In this document: positions 26,001 through 38,416 of the stretch, piece after piece
Numbering within the stretch: the first letter of the stretch is position 1
Layout of the letters: every line of letters starts with the position of its first letter
NCBI GenBank assembly: GCA_017590115.1
Contig: JAGGNK010006892.1
Location: 13,493,736 to 13,557,735, forward strand
DNA length: 64,000 bases
Source of the DNA: Montifringilla adamsi
Taxonomy: Eukaryota > Chordata > Aves > Passeriformes > Passeridae
Reading direction: 5' to 3'
The notes under the pieces: model-generated
Databases searched by the model: none
The model's input: only the letters and a program-made list of their open reading frames with translations
What the model was told of the DNA's origin: nothing
Made by a program: the position numbers and the translations under genes

Positions 26001-26877
26001 AAAATGGGAAATGAGTAAGCAGAGTGGCTTGAATGCACGGGGAACTAAGGGTTAGCACTGAAGATTAGGAAAGCCTGAGGTCTCATATCCAGTGGTGTTT
26101 CACTTTTAAGATAGATGAATCAGACTCTTGCTCCATGGGAAATAGATGTTTCAACGTATCTGTTCAAATATGAGGTCAAAGCAAAGACAGGCAGTGGCAT
26201 TAGAAATTTGGGTGAGGGGGTCACAGGGTGTCATGGATTGTTGAGGAGGCCATGAGCTCAGCTGGATTTAAACAATCCATCCTGCATCAAGACTTAAGCC
26301 ATGTGGAGAAACATCTGGCACAGGTATATTCAATATAAAGCAGCAGGAAGTAGGGCAAGAGGCTCTTAGAGTGTGGGGAATAGATCCTCTAAAAGATGCT
26401 ACTGGAGACACATAGAAGGGGAGAGTTAAGTGACAGAAGAGGGACACTTTAGGATTATGTAGGGACTTCAGAAGAATGTGGGGGAGATCCCCAGAAGGGA
26501 ACTAAAGCAGCATGTATGGGATCCTATGGTAGCCCCAGGACTCTATGTACTCCATGACTGATGTTCCTGACTCTTACCCTGGACTATGTAGCCTCCCCCT
26601 TGGAACAGGAAAGCTATGTCAGAAACCACTGCCCTAACACACCAAAGATCCCTTCTTCTACTGTGGAATACTGAAGTCGTGTAAGTTATGTAAGTCATGT
26701 AATACTGAAGTCAAGTTTGGAAAATTGTGCCTACATCTGTGATGAAAATGTTTTGATATCTGTTTTGATATCTGAGCCCATCTGGTCTTAAACTATGAGT
26801 CAGTCAGGGGAGTGTCTCTGAGGCTGAAGGAGCCTTGATAGCCATCAACGTTGAAGTGTGCTCAGAAAACTAAACTG

Positions 26878-27956
26878 CCAGTGTAGTGGGTTGACTCTGA
26901 CTGGATGCCTGGCACCCACCAAAACCTCTCTATCACACCCTTCTACAGCTGGACAGGGAAGAGAAAATATAACAAATGGTTCATGGATTGAGATAAGGAC
27001 CAGGAGCGATCGCCCAACAAATATCATCACAGGCAAAACTTAAATTAGAGCTATTAATTCAAGTTATTGTTAACAAAATCGGAGCAGGATAATGAATAGT
27101 AATATCAGACCTTTAAAACACCTTCCCTGTATCCCTCCTTCTCAGCTGTACCTCCTCCTCCCCAGTGGCACAGAGACAGGGAATGGGGGTTGTGGTCAGT
27201 TCATCACATGTTGTTCCTGCAACTGCTTAGGGAAAGGAGTCCTTCCTTTGCTCCTTTGTGGGGTCCCTCCCATGGGAGATAGTTTTCCATAAGCTTGTCC
27301 AATGTGAATCCATCCCATAGGCAGCAGTTCTCTGCGAACTGCTGCAGTGTGGGTCAGTCCTTCAAGGGCAGGCTGCTCCAGCACGGGTCACAAGTCCTAC
27401 CAGGAAACCTGCTCCAGCGTGGGCTCCTCTATCCATGGGTCTGCAGGTCCCTGCCAGAAGCCTGCTCCAGCACAGGTATCCCATGAGCTCACAGCCCTCT
27501 GTCAGGCATCCACCTGCTCTGGTGTGGATCTGCTCCACGGGCTCCAGGTGGATTTCTGCATCCCATGGTTCTCCATGGGCTGCAGGGGCACAGCTGCCTC
27601 CCCGTGGTCTGTGCCATGGGCTGCAGGGGAATCTCAGCTCAGTGCCTGGAGCACCTCCAGCCCCTCCTTCTGCCCTGACCTTGTGTGTGCAGGGCTGCTC
27701 CTCTCACGTGTTCTCACTGCCCTCTCCTCTGGCTGCAGTTAATCTGTGCCATGACTTTTTTTTCCTCTTCTTGAATATGTTATCACAGAGGCTTTACCAT
27801 CACTTCTGGTGGGCCCTTGGCTGGCAGCACGTTCATCTTGGAGCCAGCTGGCATTGACTCTGCTGGACATGGGGAAAGCTTCTGGCGGCTTCTAACGGAA
27901 GCCACCCTTGCAGCCCACCTGGTACCAAAAGCTGACCATGCAAACCCAATCCAGTG
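26878..27956 (-). mobile_element. Solitary avian ERV LTR, minus orientation, about 1.07 kb
   Basis: This GC-richer block is an avian LTR read in reverse. The + strand runs from TGTAGTGGGTTGACTCTGAC (26882) through a string of 'ctgctccagcgtgggctcc' type repeats (27340-27660) to 'ggtaccaaaagctgaccatgcaaaccca' at about 27953. The short direct repeat CCAGTG occurs at 26878-26883 and again at 27951-27956, compatible with a target-site duplication. The exact termini are degenerate. Several overlapping ORFs in it (for example 27347-27742 and 27435-27857) arise from its tandem GC-rich units and are not genes. No gag, pol or env sequence is visible next to it. Confidence 0.8.
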
Positions 27957-30089
27957 TCCTAATAAAAACCACAGTTTAATTATCTAGAGAGTGTGTAGTG
28001 TTTTATACTCATGCTTTTTTCTGTAAGTTTTAAAAAGTTTTGATCCCTTGGTGTAATGCTACACAAGGAATATTGTAAATCTGCCGGATTCACCCACTGA
28101 TCCTACACTATGCTTTTTGAGTCTTTAGTGAGGGAATTTAGCTTCCTATTTTTTGCTTCTCCTCCTCTTGTTCCTTCTATTTGTTCAGAAATTTTGTGCT
28201 ATCCCATTTTTTTCCCATGGAACTTGACTGTATCAAACTCAGAGGAAGGAGGGGGGAACAAGGTACAACTGGAAACGTTGCCTACATGTGCATGTAAAGA
28301 CAGCTCATTGGATATTTGTGCTTCTTAGCTGGGAAAACACTTTTTAAGAAATGTAAGCAGCTGAAATTGACAGTTAAATACAATTTTGCAAAATACTGGT
28401 GTACCAATTTCAATCTTGCAGTAATTTTTTTATAGTAGCGTATTATGCTGGTACCAATAATTTTGGCAGTGCAGAAATAAAGGACTGTTTATTAAAAAAA
28501 GAAAGCCAAAAGCATCTGCTGAAAGAAAATGCTGTGGTAGTGAATAGTATTTTCCCACCACCTTGAAGTACATCTCTCTTTAAGTTCTTCCTCTGGACAG
28601 CTCCTGTTCTTCTACTGAGTCTATTTGAGGTGAGGGTTTTATGCTAATGCAGCTTCTGAAACAATTTGTTTATAGGGTAAGCAGCAGTAATGAGCACAGC
28701 TTTCTGAGCTGTTACAGATGTACCTAACCTGTGGTAGCTTCACAGTGCAGCAAAAATCATTTGACAATACTGAGGACAAAAGTGCTGCTACTGTTACTGT
28801 TTTCTATAATAGATATGGTCATTACTTGATATCTCAGCGCGGTAGCTGTCACAAGCCATTTTTCCTGTTAGAAGGACTGTAATTTTTCTCTTTTATAGTT
28901 CATATTTCAGTGCATTAGTGTGCTGACCAGAATGACAGCGACTTTATGAGTTAATGTTTTTTTGCTTCTTTTTAGAGTGGATTTTGTATAGAATGTGGGA
29001 ACTGATTAAAATTACCAAAATAAAAAATGAAAGTGAGAAAAAATTTGGTTTTTCCTTTTTTTTTTTTCTTGTTGCTTTGACTGCTTTCTGTTATGTATTA
29101 GAAGTTGAGACAGTTTAGTGACTTTTTCAGGCACTTTTTTCTGAGTAGTGGAGAGATTGCAGTCTTTATGGAATGATGAATGAGTTGTGAGCCTTCTCCT
29201 ATGGAGTCTCCACGTATTCCTTCAGAATGTTTTTGCTGTAAAATAGTTTTGTAATGTCAGTTACTGCTCAAAATGTCCTCTGTGTATTGTGCCCTGCTAG
29301 ATGTTAGAACACATTCAGCCTTTGTTCTTGAAAGGAGATTTCTTGGAAGATGAGTTGGAGGTGGTGAATCTCCATATGCTTTAGTTCCATGATGTTGCCG
29401 CTAGATGAGTGCCTTGGGGAAACAAAGATGGGCCATCTGTGGATTTCCACAATTTTTGTGGATTCATTCATTAGTTGCTCTGGAGTCTTCACCACTTTTT
29501 TCCATTACTTTCTTTTATGATGCTAGTAACTTTTGTGAAATTTAAATGGTATTTAATTCTAAGCACCTCCTGTATGTTCTGCAAGAGACAAAAGTTACGA
29601 AGTAGGAGCATTCTTGCATGGCCACTTGTGGCATTCATTGGCACACAGATAGCTCAGACTGGTTTACTGTGGTGCCTGGGACAATGTGATGACAAGTGAG
29701 ATGAAATTGGTATCTGATCATTTGTAGTTACTGGCTTCAAGTCAGTTATACTGTATTTCTTGTCTGATGAGGCTTGCTAGCAGCATAAGCTGGTGAATCT
29801 AGTGTCCTTGTCTTTAAAAGGTTAGTGAGATTTGAATGAGCCAGGTGTCCTGGCACTGGCAGGATTTAAATTATGCTACATTTTTATTAGAGTAAATGAA
29901 TTTCTGATGATCCATTCTGCTTAAAGCGCTTTTGTGAAAATATTCGCTGGCTGATTTTTACTGAAAATTAGTCTTACTCATGTTTTAGGAACTAAATTTT
30001 AATATATCTAATTACTTTTAAGAAAGTCTGAAGTATATACTCTATGACTAGTAAAAAACTCATAAGAAAACTTACTTTCTTTTATGCAG

Positions 30090-30203
30090 ACCACATCAAA
30101 ATTAAAGATGAAGAAAAAAGCAACTAAGACCCAAGAAGCCAAAAAAATCTTGAAGAAGAAATTTAAAGTTAACACAAAAATAGTTTTTACTGAAGATGGA
30201 GAG
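30090..30203 (+). CDS. DDX10: DDX10 internal exon (38 codons), ATP-dependent RNA helicase C-terminal region
   Basis: DDX10 is a nucleolar DEAD-box helicase needed for early 18S rRNA maturation. Its yeast counterpart Dbp4 is known for releasing U14 snoRNA from pre-ribosomes. This exon does not encode the helicase core. It codes for a lysine-rich, probably basic and helical stretch (starting TTSKLKMKKKATKTQEAKK) that ends in KIVFTEDGE, and this resembles the segment of human DDX10 leading into GELVQQWP. Seen directly: acceptor CTTTCTTTTATGCAG before 30090, donor GAG|GTAAGA at 30203/30204, phase 0 at both ends, 114 bases. The reading frame stays open past the donor to 30290, so the exon end rests on the donor consensus and on the continuity of protein sequence into the next exon. 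No start codon is assigned, because this is an internal exon. Confidence 0.92.
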
Positions 30204-32405
30204 GTAAGATCACTTAAAAATAATTGCATTTTGGTGGGAATTGAAGTTGTAGTTTCTATAAAGTCAACAACGTACTTTATATCTGTATAAAAAGACACAC
30301 TTCTAAAAAATGTGGGGTATTTGTAATTGGCTTACATTTTGCAAAAGAGTTCAGCTTCCATTTAGAATTCAGTTCTGGTGAGAAAAAGAGAAATGTTGAG
30401 CACTGACCTCTTTTCATCTTTGTATGTGCAAGATCCTTGTATGAGAGCTGTAAGTGGATGTACAGAACTGTATCTCTTTTCTGCCTATTATCTTCAATTT
30501 CAGGTGGTATCAAGAGCTTGGGTTTTTTTTCTTACAGAAATGTAAAATGATTTTCCTGTAGCTGTTTGCCAAAGCTCCCCAAAGTCCTGAGTTAATATAC
30601 TGGAATTAAAAGAAGACCCTGGTTTTCTTCCCAGCATTCAGTATTTCTAGATTAAAAGTTTTGTTAGAAAAGCTAAGGAAGTACCAAATTTTGGCCTACT
30701 GGTGCTGATGTAACAGTGCTTGGAAATTTGCCAGTTATTTGATGTGTTCTTTTAATAGAACGATAGAAAAATATTGACTTTAACTGAAAAGAGCTATTGT
30801 GGATGCTAGTCACTCTAGAGTTTCCCTGTGGGAATAACCTTACTAGCAAGTGTCCACATTCCATGAACTTTTCTATAATTTGATTTCACAGCTTCAGATG
30901 CTGTGCATGTTGTTTTTCCATTTCCAGCACTAAGACAAAAAGTAGGGTGTTTTTTTTCCCTCTTTATGGTAATTTCAGTAAGGCATAAACTGAAAGAGAG
31001 GTCACTTTTACAAGTATATAATTTGTTTTTTTTCTGACAAAATAAAGCATTTTATTTTGCAGTTGAAGGGAGTGTAGCCATATGCATAATTACTAACATT
31101 AGACAGAATGTAAAAGGTTTTATAGGTTGCCCCATTGACTGAAAACAATGACAGATATTTTTAGATATTCAGAAGCTGTTATCTCAATTTAAAATTAATA
31201 TGCAAATGTTTTAGGTATCTATGCAATGAAGCAAAAAGGAGGAAGAATGGAGAAAAAAACAATCACAAAGATTGTAGTTTGAGAAGAAGTACAATAGAAA
31301 AGGGGTGACATTTAAGGAAACACAAAATTTGCATCTGTGGATGTTGTTCTTGCTTTTTTTTCCCCTGAGATGTTTAAAATTGTGCATTGAAATTTTACTG
31401 TCCTATTCCACATGCTTCTCTGATAAAGTCCTCTAAAAATGTGTATTTCTAGAAAATACAACTACACGAACTCAATTTTACAAAAGGATGTGAAACAATG
31501 GATTGGATTTATCTCTACCTGTTAAATAAACATCCTGTGTGCGTTAGGGAGTCCTAAATCTGTTTGGTTTTGCATTTGTATTGAAAGGCATTCTGTATTT
31601 TCTGCCGTGTACTTTACTTTCAAGACTTAGTACTCTATCAATCCATGAGCAAGAATGATTTTGCAAAGGCTTTCCCTTGAAGGTATGTGCTCATACTACG
31701 AGGTATTAGCTACTAGGTCATAAGGTAGATGGGGATATTTTTTGGTGAAAGTGTAGTCTTTGTCTTGAATCCAGAGTTTCAGATATTTAAGGGAAGCTGG
31801 ATGTGTTCAGTGTGTCATCCATCAAACATTTCATCAGCATGAATCATCAAACATTTTGAATACAGTCTTAGTAGAATAATCAAAAAACCCTTCCATGTCT
31901 GTTCTCCTTGCTTCCCTCAAAACATGAACCTGCAGTCATGCTTTTCTTCTTTTTTTTTTTTTTTGTTTGTACTCTGGAATAAAGGCTTGTTTAATTTTTG
32001 TCTTGGTTAATATGTTGGAATGTTGATTGTGTACATGAAAGGCACTGTTTAGATTTACTCACATTTTTTTCTGAGAGAAATTTCTTGAGAGCAGGTAGTT
32101 TTTTCTCCCCAAATGAATGGCAGGATTAGAAATTACTTGTTCTAATCAGGAAAGAGGACAAAATAAGAGAAGAGATTGAAGTGAGTTCACTAAACAAGAA
32201 TGTGATATAGTGGAGACATTACTTTAAAATAATAATTTTAAACTGAATGTGGTGTTAAATAAGGTTTGTTACTTTGTTTCCTTTGCAGATGACTTTTTTT
32301 ATTTGGTGTGGAAAAATAATGTATTGGAATATTTGAGGCACCAAAAGTGTGATGTGGAAAAAATGACTGTAACCATTATTTTTCTTTCTGGCATCTCTAA
32401 TTCAG
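30204..32405 (+). other. DDX10: DDX10 intron, 2.2 kb
   Basis: This is a complete intron between two recognised exons, with donor GTAAGA and acceptor CTGGCATCTCTAATTCAG. It is AT-rich with T-runs (for example 31952-31965). I see no repeat, RNA gene or additional exon in it. Confidence 0.88.
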
Positions 32406-32417
32406 TTAGTGCAGCAG
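32403..32417 (+). promoter_or_regulatory. DDX10: Clustered in-frame splice acceptors
   Basis: The acceptor CAG at 32403-32405 is followed by CAG at 32412-32414 and CAG at 32415-32417. Use of the second or third would remove 9 or 12 bases, so three or four residues (LVQ or LVQQ), without changing frame. The first site is chosen because LVQQW is conserved in DDX10. Confidence 0.5.
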
Positions 32418-32567
32418 TGGCCACCTGTGCAGAAATCCAATTTGGCGCAGGCAGATGAGGAAGATGATGCCAATGGTATCAACCTAGATAAAGCAAAAGA
32501 AATCCTGCGTGAAGAAGACAAATTTGACAAAGAAGAATACAGGAAGAAAGTAAAGGAAAAACATAGG
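32406..32567 (+). CDS. DDX10: DDX10 internal exon (54 codons)
   Basis: This exon continues the previous one in frame: the junction reads ...TEDGE|LVQQWPPVQK, closely matching the vertebrate DDX10 sequence GELVQQWP. It then encodes an acidic patch (ADEEDDANGINLDKAKE) followed by a highly charged helix-forming segment (EEDKFDKEEYRKKVKEKHR) that is characteristic of DDX10. The length is 162 bases, phase 0 at both ends. The acceptor is AATTCAG before 32406 and the donor is AGG|GTAAGT at 32567/32568. The charged region lies C-terminal to the helicase domains. By recall it falls in roughly the last quarter of the ~875-residue human protein. This is the most diagnostic exon for the gene assignment. 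Confidence 0.96.
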
Positions 32568-35500
32568 GTAAGTTGATTTCTACCACAATTACTGAAGTAC
32601 AGAAGTACTGTGCTGTGGATTGCTCAGTGAGGAAAAATACTTAAATACATTGTGAAATAAGTGTAGTACAAGTTCATTTAATTTATTCAGTTTTCTTCAG
32701 GATGACACTGCTCACAGGAAAGCTGTTTTAATGTGAGTAGCTGGGTAGCACAAAGCCTTATTCAGCCTTAAGTGTTGGTAACAGTGGAATTTTATTTACA
32801 ACTTTAGAGTTTGGTGAATTTAGTAGGAGTATTTTTTTTTTTAAGCAGTGTTCACCAGAAGTGTTTGTTTCACCAAAAAAAGGGGGTTTTTAGGCATATG
32901 TGCTCTAAAACCTGCTGGCAGTGAAAGAGTATCTCTGAAATGTCTTCAGACTACCATTTGCTCAACATTTAGTGTCACATTTCTGCTAGGCCAAAGTGTT
33001 AACTTTTTGTGTCAGTGTGTTTAGGGCTAGCAGAATTTACTTAACGGATTACTCAAACTACATGGTATGATTTTGGCTGTGATTTGAAATGATCAGTATC
33101 TGCAGTCTGGCTTCTCTCTGGTGTTTAAAAACCTTTAAAAGGTTTGCAGAGCACAGGTTTTCCAGCTACTTCTCTATTATTTGTTATAGACCAAAGGAGG
33201 GTTTTCTGACCTTGCTGTGTACCTGTCATATAGAACACAGCTGTATGTCTGTGAGCTCAGGGGTCGTTCTGTTAGTGATTGTGAAATGGGTATGCCATTC
33301 TCCAGATAATAGATACATGTAAGATTCCAGGAATAGGTGTTGTTAAAAGCCTGATTTATACTCAAAGCTTCAAATGTCCAAAGTGTTAGAAAGCGTTGTT
33401 TTATTGTCCTGTTCTGTAAATGCTGACTTAATTGAGTTTGACTTTCCACTGATTGTTAAGTAGTTAGTGCAAGATCTTCCAGTGTTTGTGAGGGTTTGAA
33501 TTTGAACAACATAATTTTGAAGGAATTTGTGAAAGCTTCAAGTCATGTTTCAGCTATGAAGTATCCTAGCTGATGTCAAAGCATACTTCACTCATTTAAT
33601 TTGAGTCTGCTCCTCTAGTCCTATTGCAGTCATTTGACAAATGCAAAAAATCTCACATCATTTTTAGCAAAGGGTTCCAGTTGATAGGAGGTGAAAAGAA
33701 ATCATGTTTGCTGTGCTCTAAGTGAAATAATAGTCAAATTTACAGAAAACAATGCAATCAGATTTCAAGGATGCACTTAATGAACAGGGAAGGAGAGACT
33801 GATTCTATGACTTTGCAATCAATCTCTTATTCATTAGCAGATTCATACACTTTGAGTAACACCCTTGTAGGTTTGACATCAGTCTTCAGTGATAAAATAC
33901 TTCATCTCTTGGTCTGTTAACACAGCTTCATTGTTATAGTGCTGAGGAGAACAAATGATGTTGACCCTGCATTGAAGAAAAATACTTCAATTGTGGAGAT
34001 ACTATGGAAAGAGAATGCCTCTTTTCAAAACTGAGACAGACAAAATTAACAGACTGGCCACATCAATGTCGTTGGGGTTTTTTTTTAGTTATGGAAAGTG
34101 TCATATGTGGAGGTTCTTGGAGATCAGTGCATGAGTATTTTTCACACTCCAGCTATTATCCTTTAAGAAATGAAATAAAATAAATAAATGATAGTATATA
34201 AAAAATAAGGAAATAGATTAAATAAAAAGGAAGACTTCTGTTTGACATCCTGTGAAATGATTGTCTAGTATTAAGGGCTGCCATTCAGTCATTGCATGAC
34301 TGACGTACATCTGACATTGTTCAGATTTTTTTATTTGAAACTTTACGGTTTGAGATGAAAAATACTCCACATGTAAATTCTCTGTACATAATTAAGTATT
34401 CAATTACCTGATTGTAATTTAATTTTTGGAATAGTCTTATAACAATTTAGAATATTAACGTCCAAATTTAAACGAGATGAAACTTGCAAAGAAATAAGGG
34501 GCAGGAAGGTAGTAGGTTTTACTCTGGTAGAACTTCTTTTGCCTTCCCATTGTCTCAGTAACCTTTGTGGTTAAAAATTAATCTCTCTCCTCGCTACAAA
34601 AGGCATTCAGGATACTAATTCATGTATTAATTAATACAGGCTATGTAAGGTAAGGCTGACATACAGATTGATTCTCTTGCTTTTCCTTATTACTAAGTCA
34701 TCCATTTATGTTTGGGATTCTTGCCAGTCAACTGTTGCTGCTTAGGAAACAGCTGGAGTAGTAATTATAGGGAAAATATGCTGAGCCCTGCTCTTTTGTC
34801 TCATCCAAGGAAAGACAGGCATACCTCCTTCCTTTTGGGTCATCTTAAACTGGTCCTGTGATCAGAAGATGCCTTCTTGCAGTGATTCATGATGAAGCTA
34901 CATAGTTACTAGGTGGAGAAGATATTACTCAATTTTTTTCTTTACCAGAAAATGTGTAATTTATAAAATTCATACTGTAAGGGGAAGTTCTATGGCATAA
35001 TTCAGAAATCATGGGTAAGTGTCATAGATAAACATTATTTTTGCTATTTCAGCCATTGTTTTTTCACTGATGTTTTTGGAATTTATTGTGTTGTTGATGG
35101 GACAAGTCGTCTGTCCTTCATTAACAACAGAATGCCAGGGGAAAATTTGAACTGCCTCACAATAAAAGTAGGTTACATGGCCATTTTCACAGTGACTTCC
35201 CAATGGTATTTAAAAATTCTCCCACCTCATAAGGTTTCCCTTCCCAAAAGATAATCACTCAGCAGCAGATACTAGTTGAGTTTGAATCTTTGGCTTACAT
35301 CTCAGTGGTATGAAAGAAGAACTATGCAAGTCTGTGTGTCATGACTATGCTGCAGAAGCCTGATCAGTGCCTGATGATTGTATTTGCTATTAAAAGTTTG
35401 ATTGTTCATGTAAGCCTGACAAGCAAGTGGTCTAAGTTATTTCTTACCCTCGTTTGGAGGGAGAGGGTGAAACCTAAAATATAAATATTCAAGTGTATTA

Positions 35501-37167
35501 CCAGTAAAGGATGTGAGAGCAGTAAAAAGATTAGGAGACTATTTTCATGACTTTGGATTTTGTGTAAGTGTGGATGTCTTCGTGCCCTTTCTTGTGTCAT
35601 TGAAAGAGGAGCTTTTTAAAGTCACATACTTTAATCCCATCTTATATATCCCTTTGCTGGCATTCAGCAGAACCATTTATACCAAGTCCTAAATCCATCA
35701 CTTGTGACTGTCATTGCTTCTTTTTAAATCCTCTCTGCTTCACTGTGAGCCAAAATACATCATGTCGTAACATGAACTCAGTTATCTGACCTGTCCTTTC
35801 TGCAGTAATGCTAATTGTTTAATTCCCATCTTTGTTTAAATTTCCTTCTTGCAAGCAGACTGCTGAAGATACTTGTCCATTTGACATGTTCCAATATCAG
35901 ATGTGACAATCAGATCTGCCTCAGCTGCTGAATTCTTCTACAACCCTTTTTCCTAGATTTTGAAAAAGCCGTGGCTGAATCTTTCCTTTCTGCTTTTGCT
36001 TAACATTTGCATCAACTTAACTTTCTTCTGTTCCTTCATTTATATCAAGTTTCAAATAAATCTTGTTTCATATTTTTTCTCCTTAATTCCGTTTCTTCCC
36101 TACTCCGGCTGATACCTGGTGTAGTTTCCTGGTGTGTGTAGCAGTCAGGGTTTTTTTTCTTTAAATCAAGTTTTGAAACATGCTAAATCTATTAAAATTA
36201 TTAAGATTAGCAGACCACTAGAGACAAATGCATTTTCATTCTGTATAAATCAAATATAGCAGTCTGATACTCAGTTATGTAGATGTAATCATAAAGTCCC
36301 CTCGAGCTGAATGTGTGTTAATTCCTGAAGTCTCTACATTGGCTTTGAAATGGTGACTTACAATAACAAAACAATTTACAGAAGGCTATAAATGCAGATG
36401 TTATTTGATCCGGGTTTTTTTATATACAGGTGGGTTCAGGTTTTGATTTAGATAATGAGTGGATGTAGAAAAAGCAGTGTTTTCATAAAGCTTGTACTTT
36501 TATAGGTAATCTTCAATTGAGAATCCCTTTCTTATGGTTTCTGCAGTGTAATCTTGAAGATAGGAGGTCTCTGGGAAAAAAAAAAAAAGTGAACTTCTTG
36601 AAATCAAAACATGGCATGCAAACTTATTGTGAACTTTCCTTGCAAAACTGTTTCTGATGAAAAACTATTCAGAAGTATCCACAGGCCATTGCTTTTAAAT
36701 CCATCTGTGAATGTAGTTTAAATGAGCACAGTTTCCTGTATGATCAGAAAAACGTTTTGATGCATTCATGAGATGCTCAGATTAGAGGAGTTGTGTGTTG
36801 CAGCGCCTTAAGGCTTGTGGCTACTTGCAAAGCATCTACACTATAATTAGGTTTCCTTCATGAGTCTCACATTTTATTATCCTCTCCTTGCTCTGCAAAT
36901 ATGGAAGAACTGAAAATCAGACGGATAGAAGTAAATAAGACTCTGAGGTATAATTGTAGTGTAATTAATGCTTACTGAAGTTTTAGAAGCAAAGTAAATT
37001 TTAGTGGTTGAGCACAAGGGAAGGACAGTAACACTGATCAAGATGATGTGAAAAGAATTCTGCATTAATGGCTATTTAATGAAAGCCATTTGAAATGTGT
37101 AAAGTGTTCTAAACAACAATAAAGGGAAAAGTGAATAAACTATTCAGAATGTGTTTTGGCACTCCAT

Positions 37168-37190
37168 TTTTCAAGTTTTCAACTTGAAAA
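37168..37190. other. 10-bp perfect inverted repeat
   Basis: TTTTCAAGTT (37168-37177) and AACTTGAAAA (37181-37190) are perfect complements around a 3-base loop. It is AT-rich and probably without function. Confidence 0.7.
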
Positions 37191-38383
37191 TGCAGTGTTG
37201 TTAGGAGGAAGATAGTGGCAGAGAGGGATTCATCTCATTTCTTAATAACCTCTCTTTCCCTATACTAACTCAAGCTCAGAAAAATGCCCATTGGCAATGA
37301 AGGAAAAATGAATAGGAGCCTTAATTCTTACCTCTCTTTCCCATCAGTAAGATACACTGTGAATTTTGAATGAACAGTGTGAGAGGAAGGCTAGAATATT
37401 TTTTAAAATATAATTTTATTTGGGCAGTATTAGTGGCAGTCAAGCTGAGACTGTCTTCAGGGGTCTGATACTGCAAGATGCCGTAGTTCTGTACCTCCCT
37501 GGAAGATCTTAAATAAATATATTTATAGAGAGATGACTCAGTTAGACTGTGGGTGACGGGGGATCTTTCAGAAGGTACTGCACTGTACCACAAGTCTGTA
37601 TTGTAAATGTAACATATACTTTGTATTTTTGAGATTCCTTGTGCAATCGTCCTGGGATACTGATGTTGCTCAAAGGAATCTGGAGATATTTTGTGGCCCT
37701 TGTGCCACTGAAATGATCTTGATTTGTTACACTTGATGTTTAGGGCTGTATGTTCTCAAAGTTTTGCTTTTGCTGTTCTTAGTTCAGTAGAAAATACAGA
37801 ATTACTTTAGAAACTGTACTGAAACAGAATACCTTTCTCTGGCTTGTTCCCTGTGCCCTAAATGCATTTGTTAGTGGCATAGTGAATAATTTTAATGAGG
37901 AGGAAACACTGCAATGTTTCACCCTTTGTGTGTTTGCTCTCCCAAATATTATTACTATTAACTGTTTCCAAAGCTAAAAGTGAAAATTCTTTATACCAGA
38001 CTTAGGTAAGGACTATCATAAAATAAATAGCTTTCATTTTCACAAAGAGTGAAATTCTGATTAAAATTCATGTTTGAAAATGGGAGATTGCAGACTGGTA
38101 AGGGACCCAAATCCCTTGTGTTTGAACTCAGGCGGTTTCATCTGCAGGTGTTCTAGATGAAGCCTGCTGCTGTTCCAGACTGCAGAGCGAGCCCCCTGGA
38201 CATGTATTGCACAGAGGGGCACACGCAAGGCACACTCTGTGGATATCCACAGACACAAGAGAGGCTGCACTCACATTAACATGCACAGCACAGGCAGCAC
38301 AAGCTTATTTCTAATTCTTGGCTGTTAAGGGCTGATGTTTACCAGCAGGACTAAGGAGATCTCACTCCTTTGATTGATAAGCA

Positions 38384-38416
38384 CACTCACTATTTAATAC
38401 ATTAAATAGTAGAGTG
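38384..38416. other. 15-bp inverted repeat with one bulge
   Basis: Left arm CACTCACTATTTAAT (38384-38398) pairs with ATTAAATAGTAGAGTG (38401-38416), leaving a single unpaired base and only two bases between the arms. It is a near-perfect palindrome, able to form a cruciform or hairpin. No known element is recognised. Confidence 0.7.

Larger units (their letters stand above)
1..30089 (+). other. DDX10: DDX10 intron, 3' part (upstream end outside window)
   Basis: The whole stretch lies upstream of the first recognisable DDX10 exon and ends in a good acceptor (pyrimidine-rich run, then TATGCAG before 30090). I saw no earlier DDX10 exon in it. The acidic and lysine-rich segment that should precede the 30090 exon in the protein was not recognised. 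Short ORFs are scattered over both strands, with no family resemblance and no splice context. It contains CR1 fragments, three LTRs, microsatellites and one strong hairpin, listed separately. GC-richer patches at about 6660-6890, 15190-15430, 17490-17680, 18090-18240 and 25620-26600 have no assignment. An overlooked very short exon cannot be excluded by eye. Confidence 0.75.

Noticed and set aside
27347..27857. Overlapping + strand ORFs of 131 and 140 codons, rich in S, G, C, P and W
   Set aside because: They come from the tandem GC-rich 'ctccagcgtggg' units of an LTR read on its antisense strand. The repetitive composition is not that of a protein family.
30204..30290. Extension of the first DDX10 exon to the stop at 30290
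   Set aside because: The frame stays open, but GTAAGA is a good donor and the protein sequence continues exactly at 32406. Sequence after 30203 does not resemble DDX10. Retained-intron use would end the protein shortly after.
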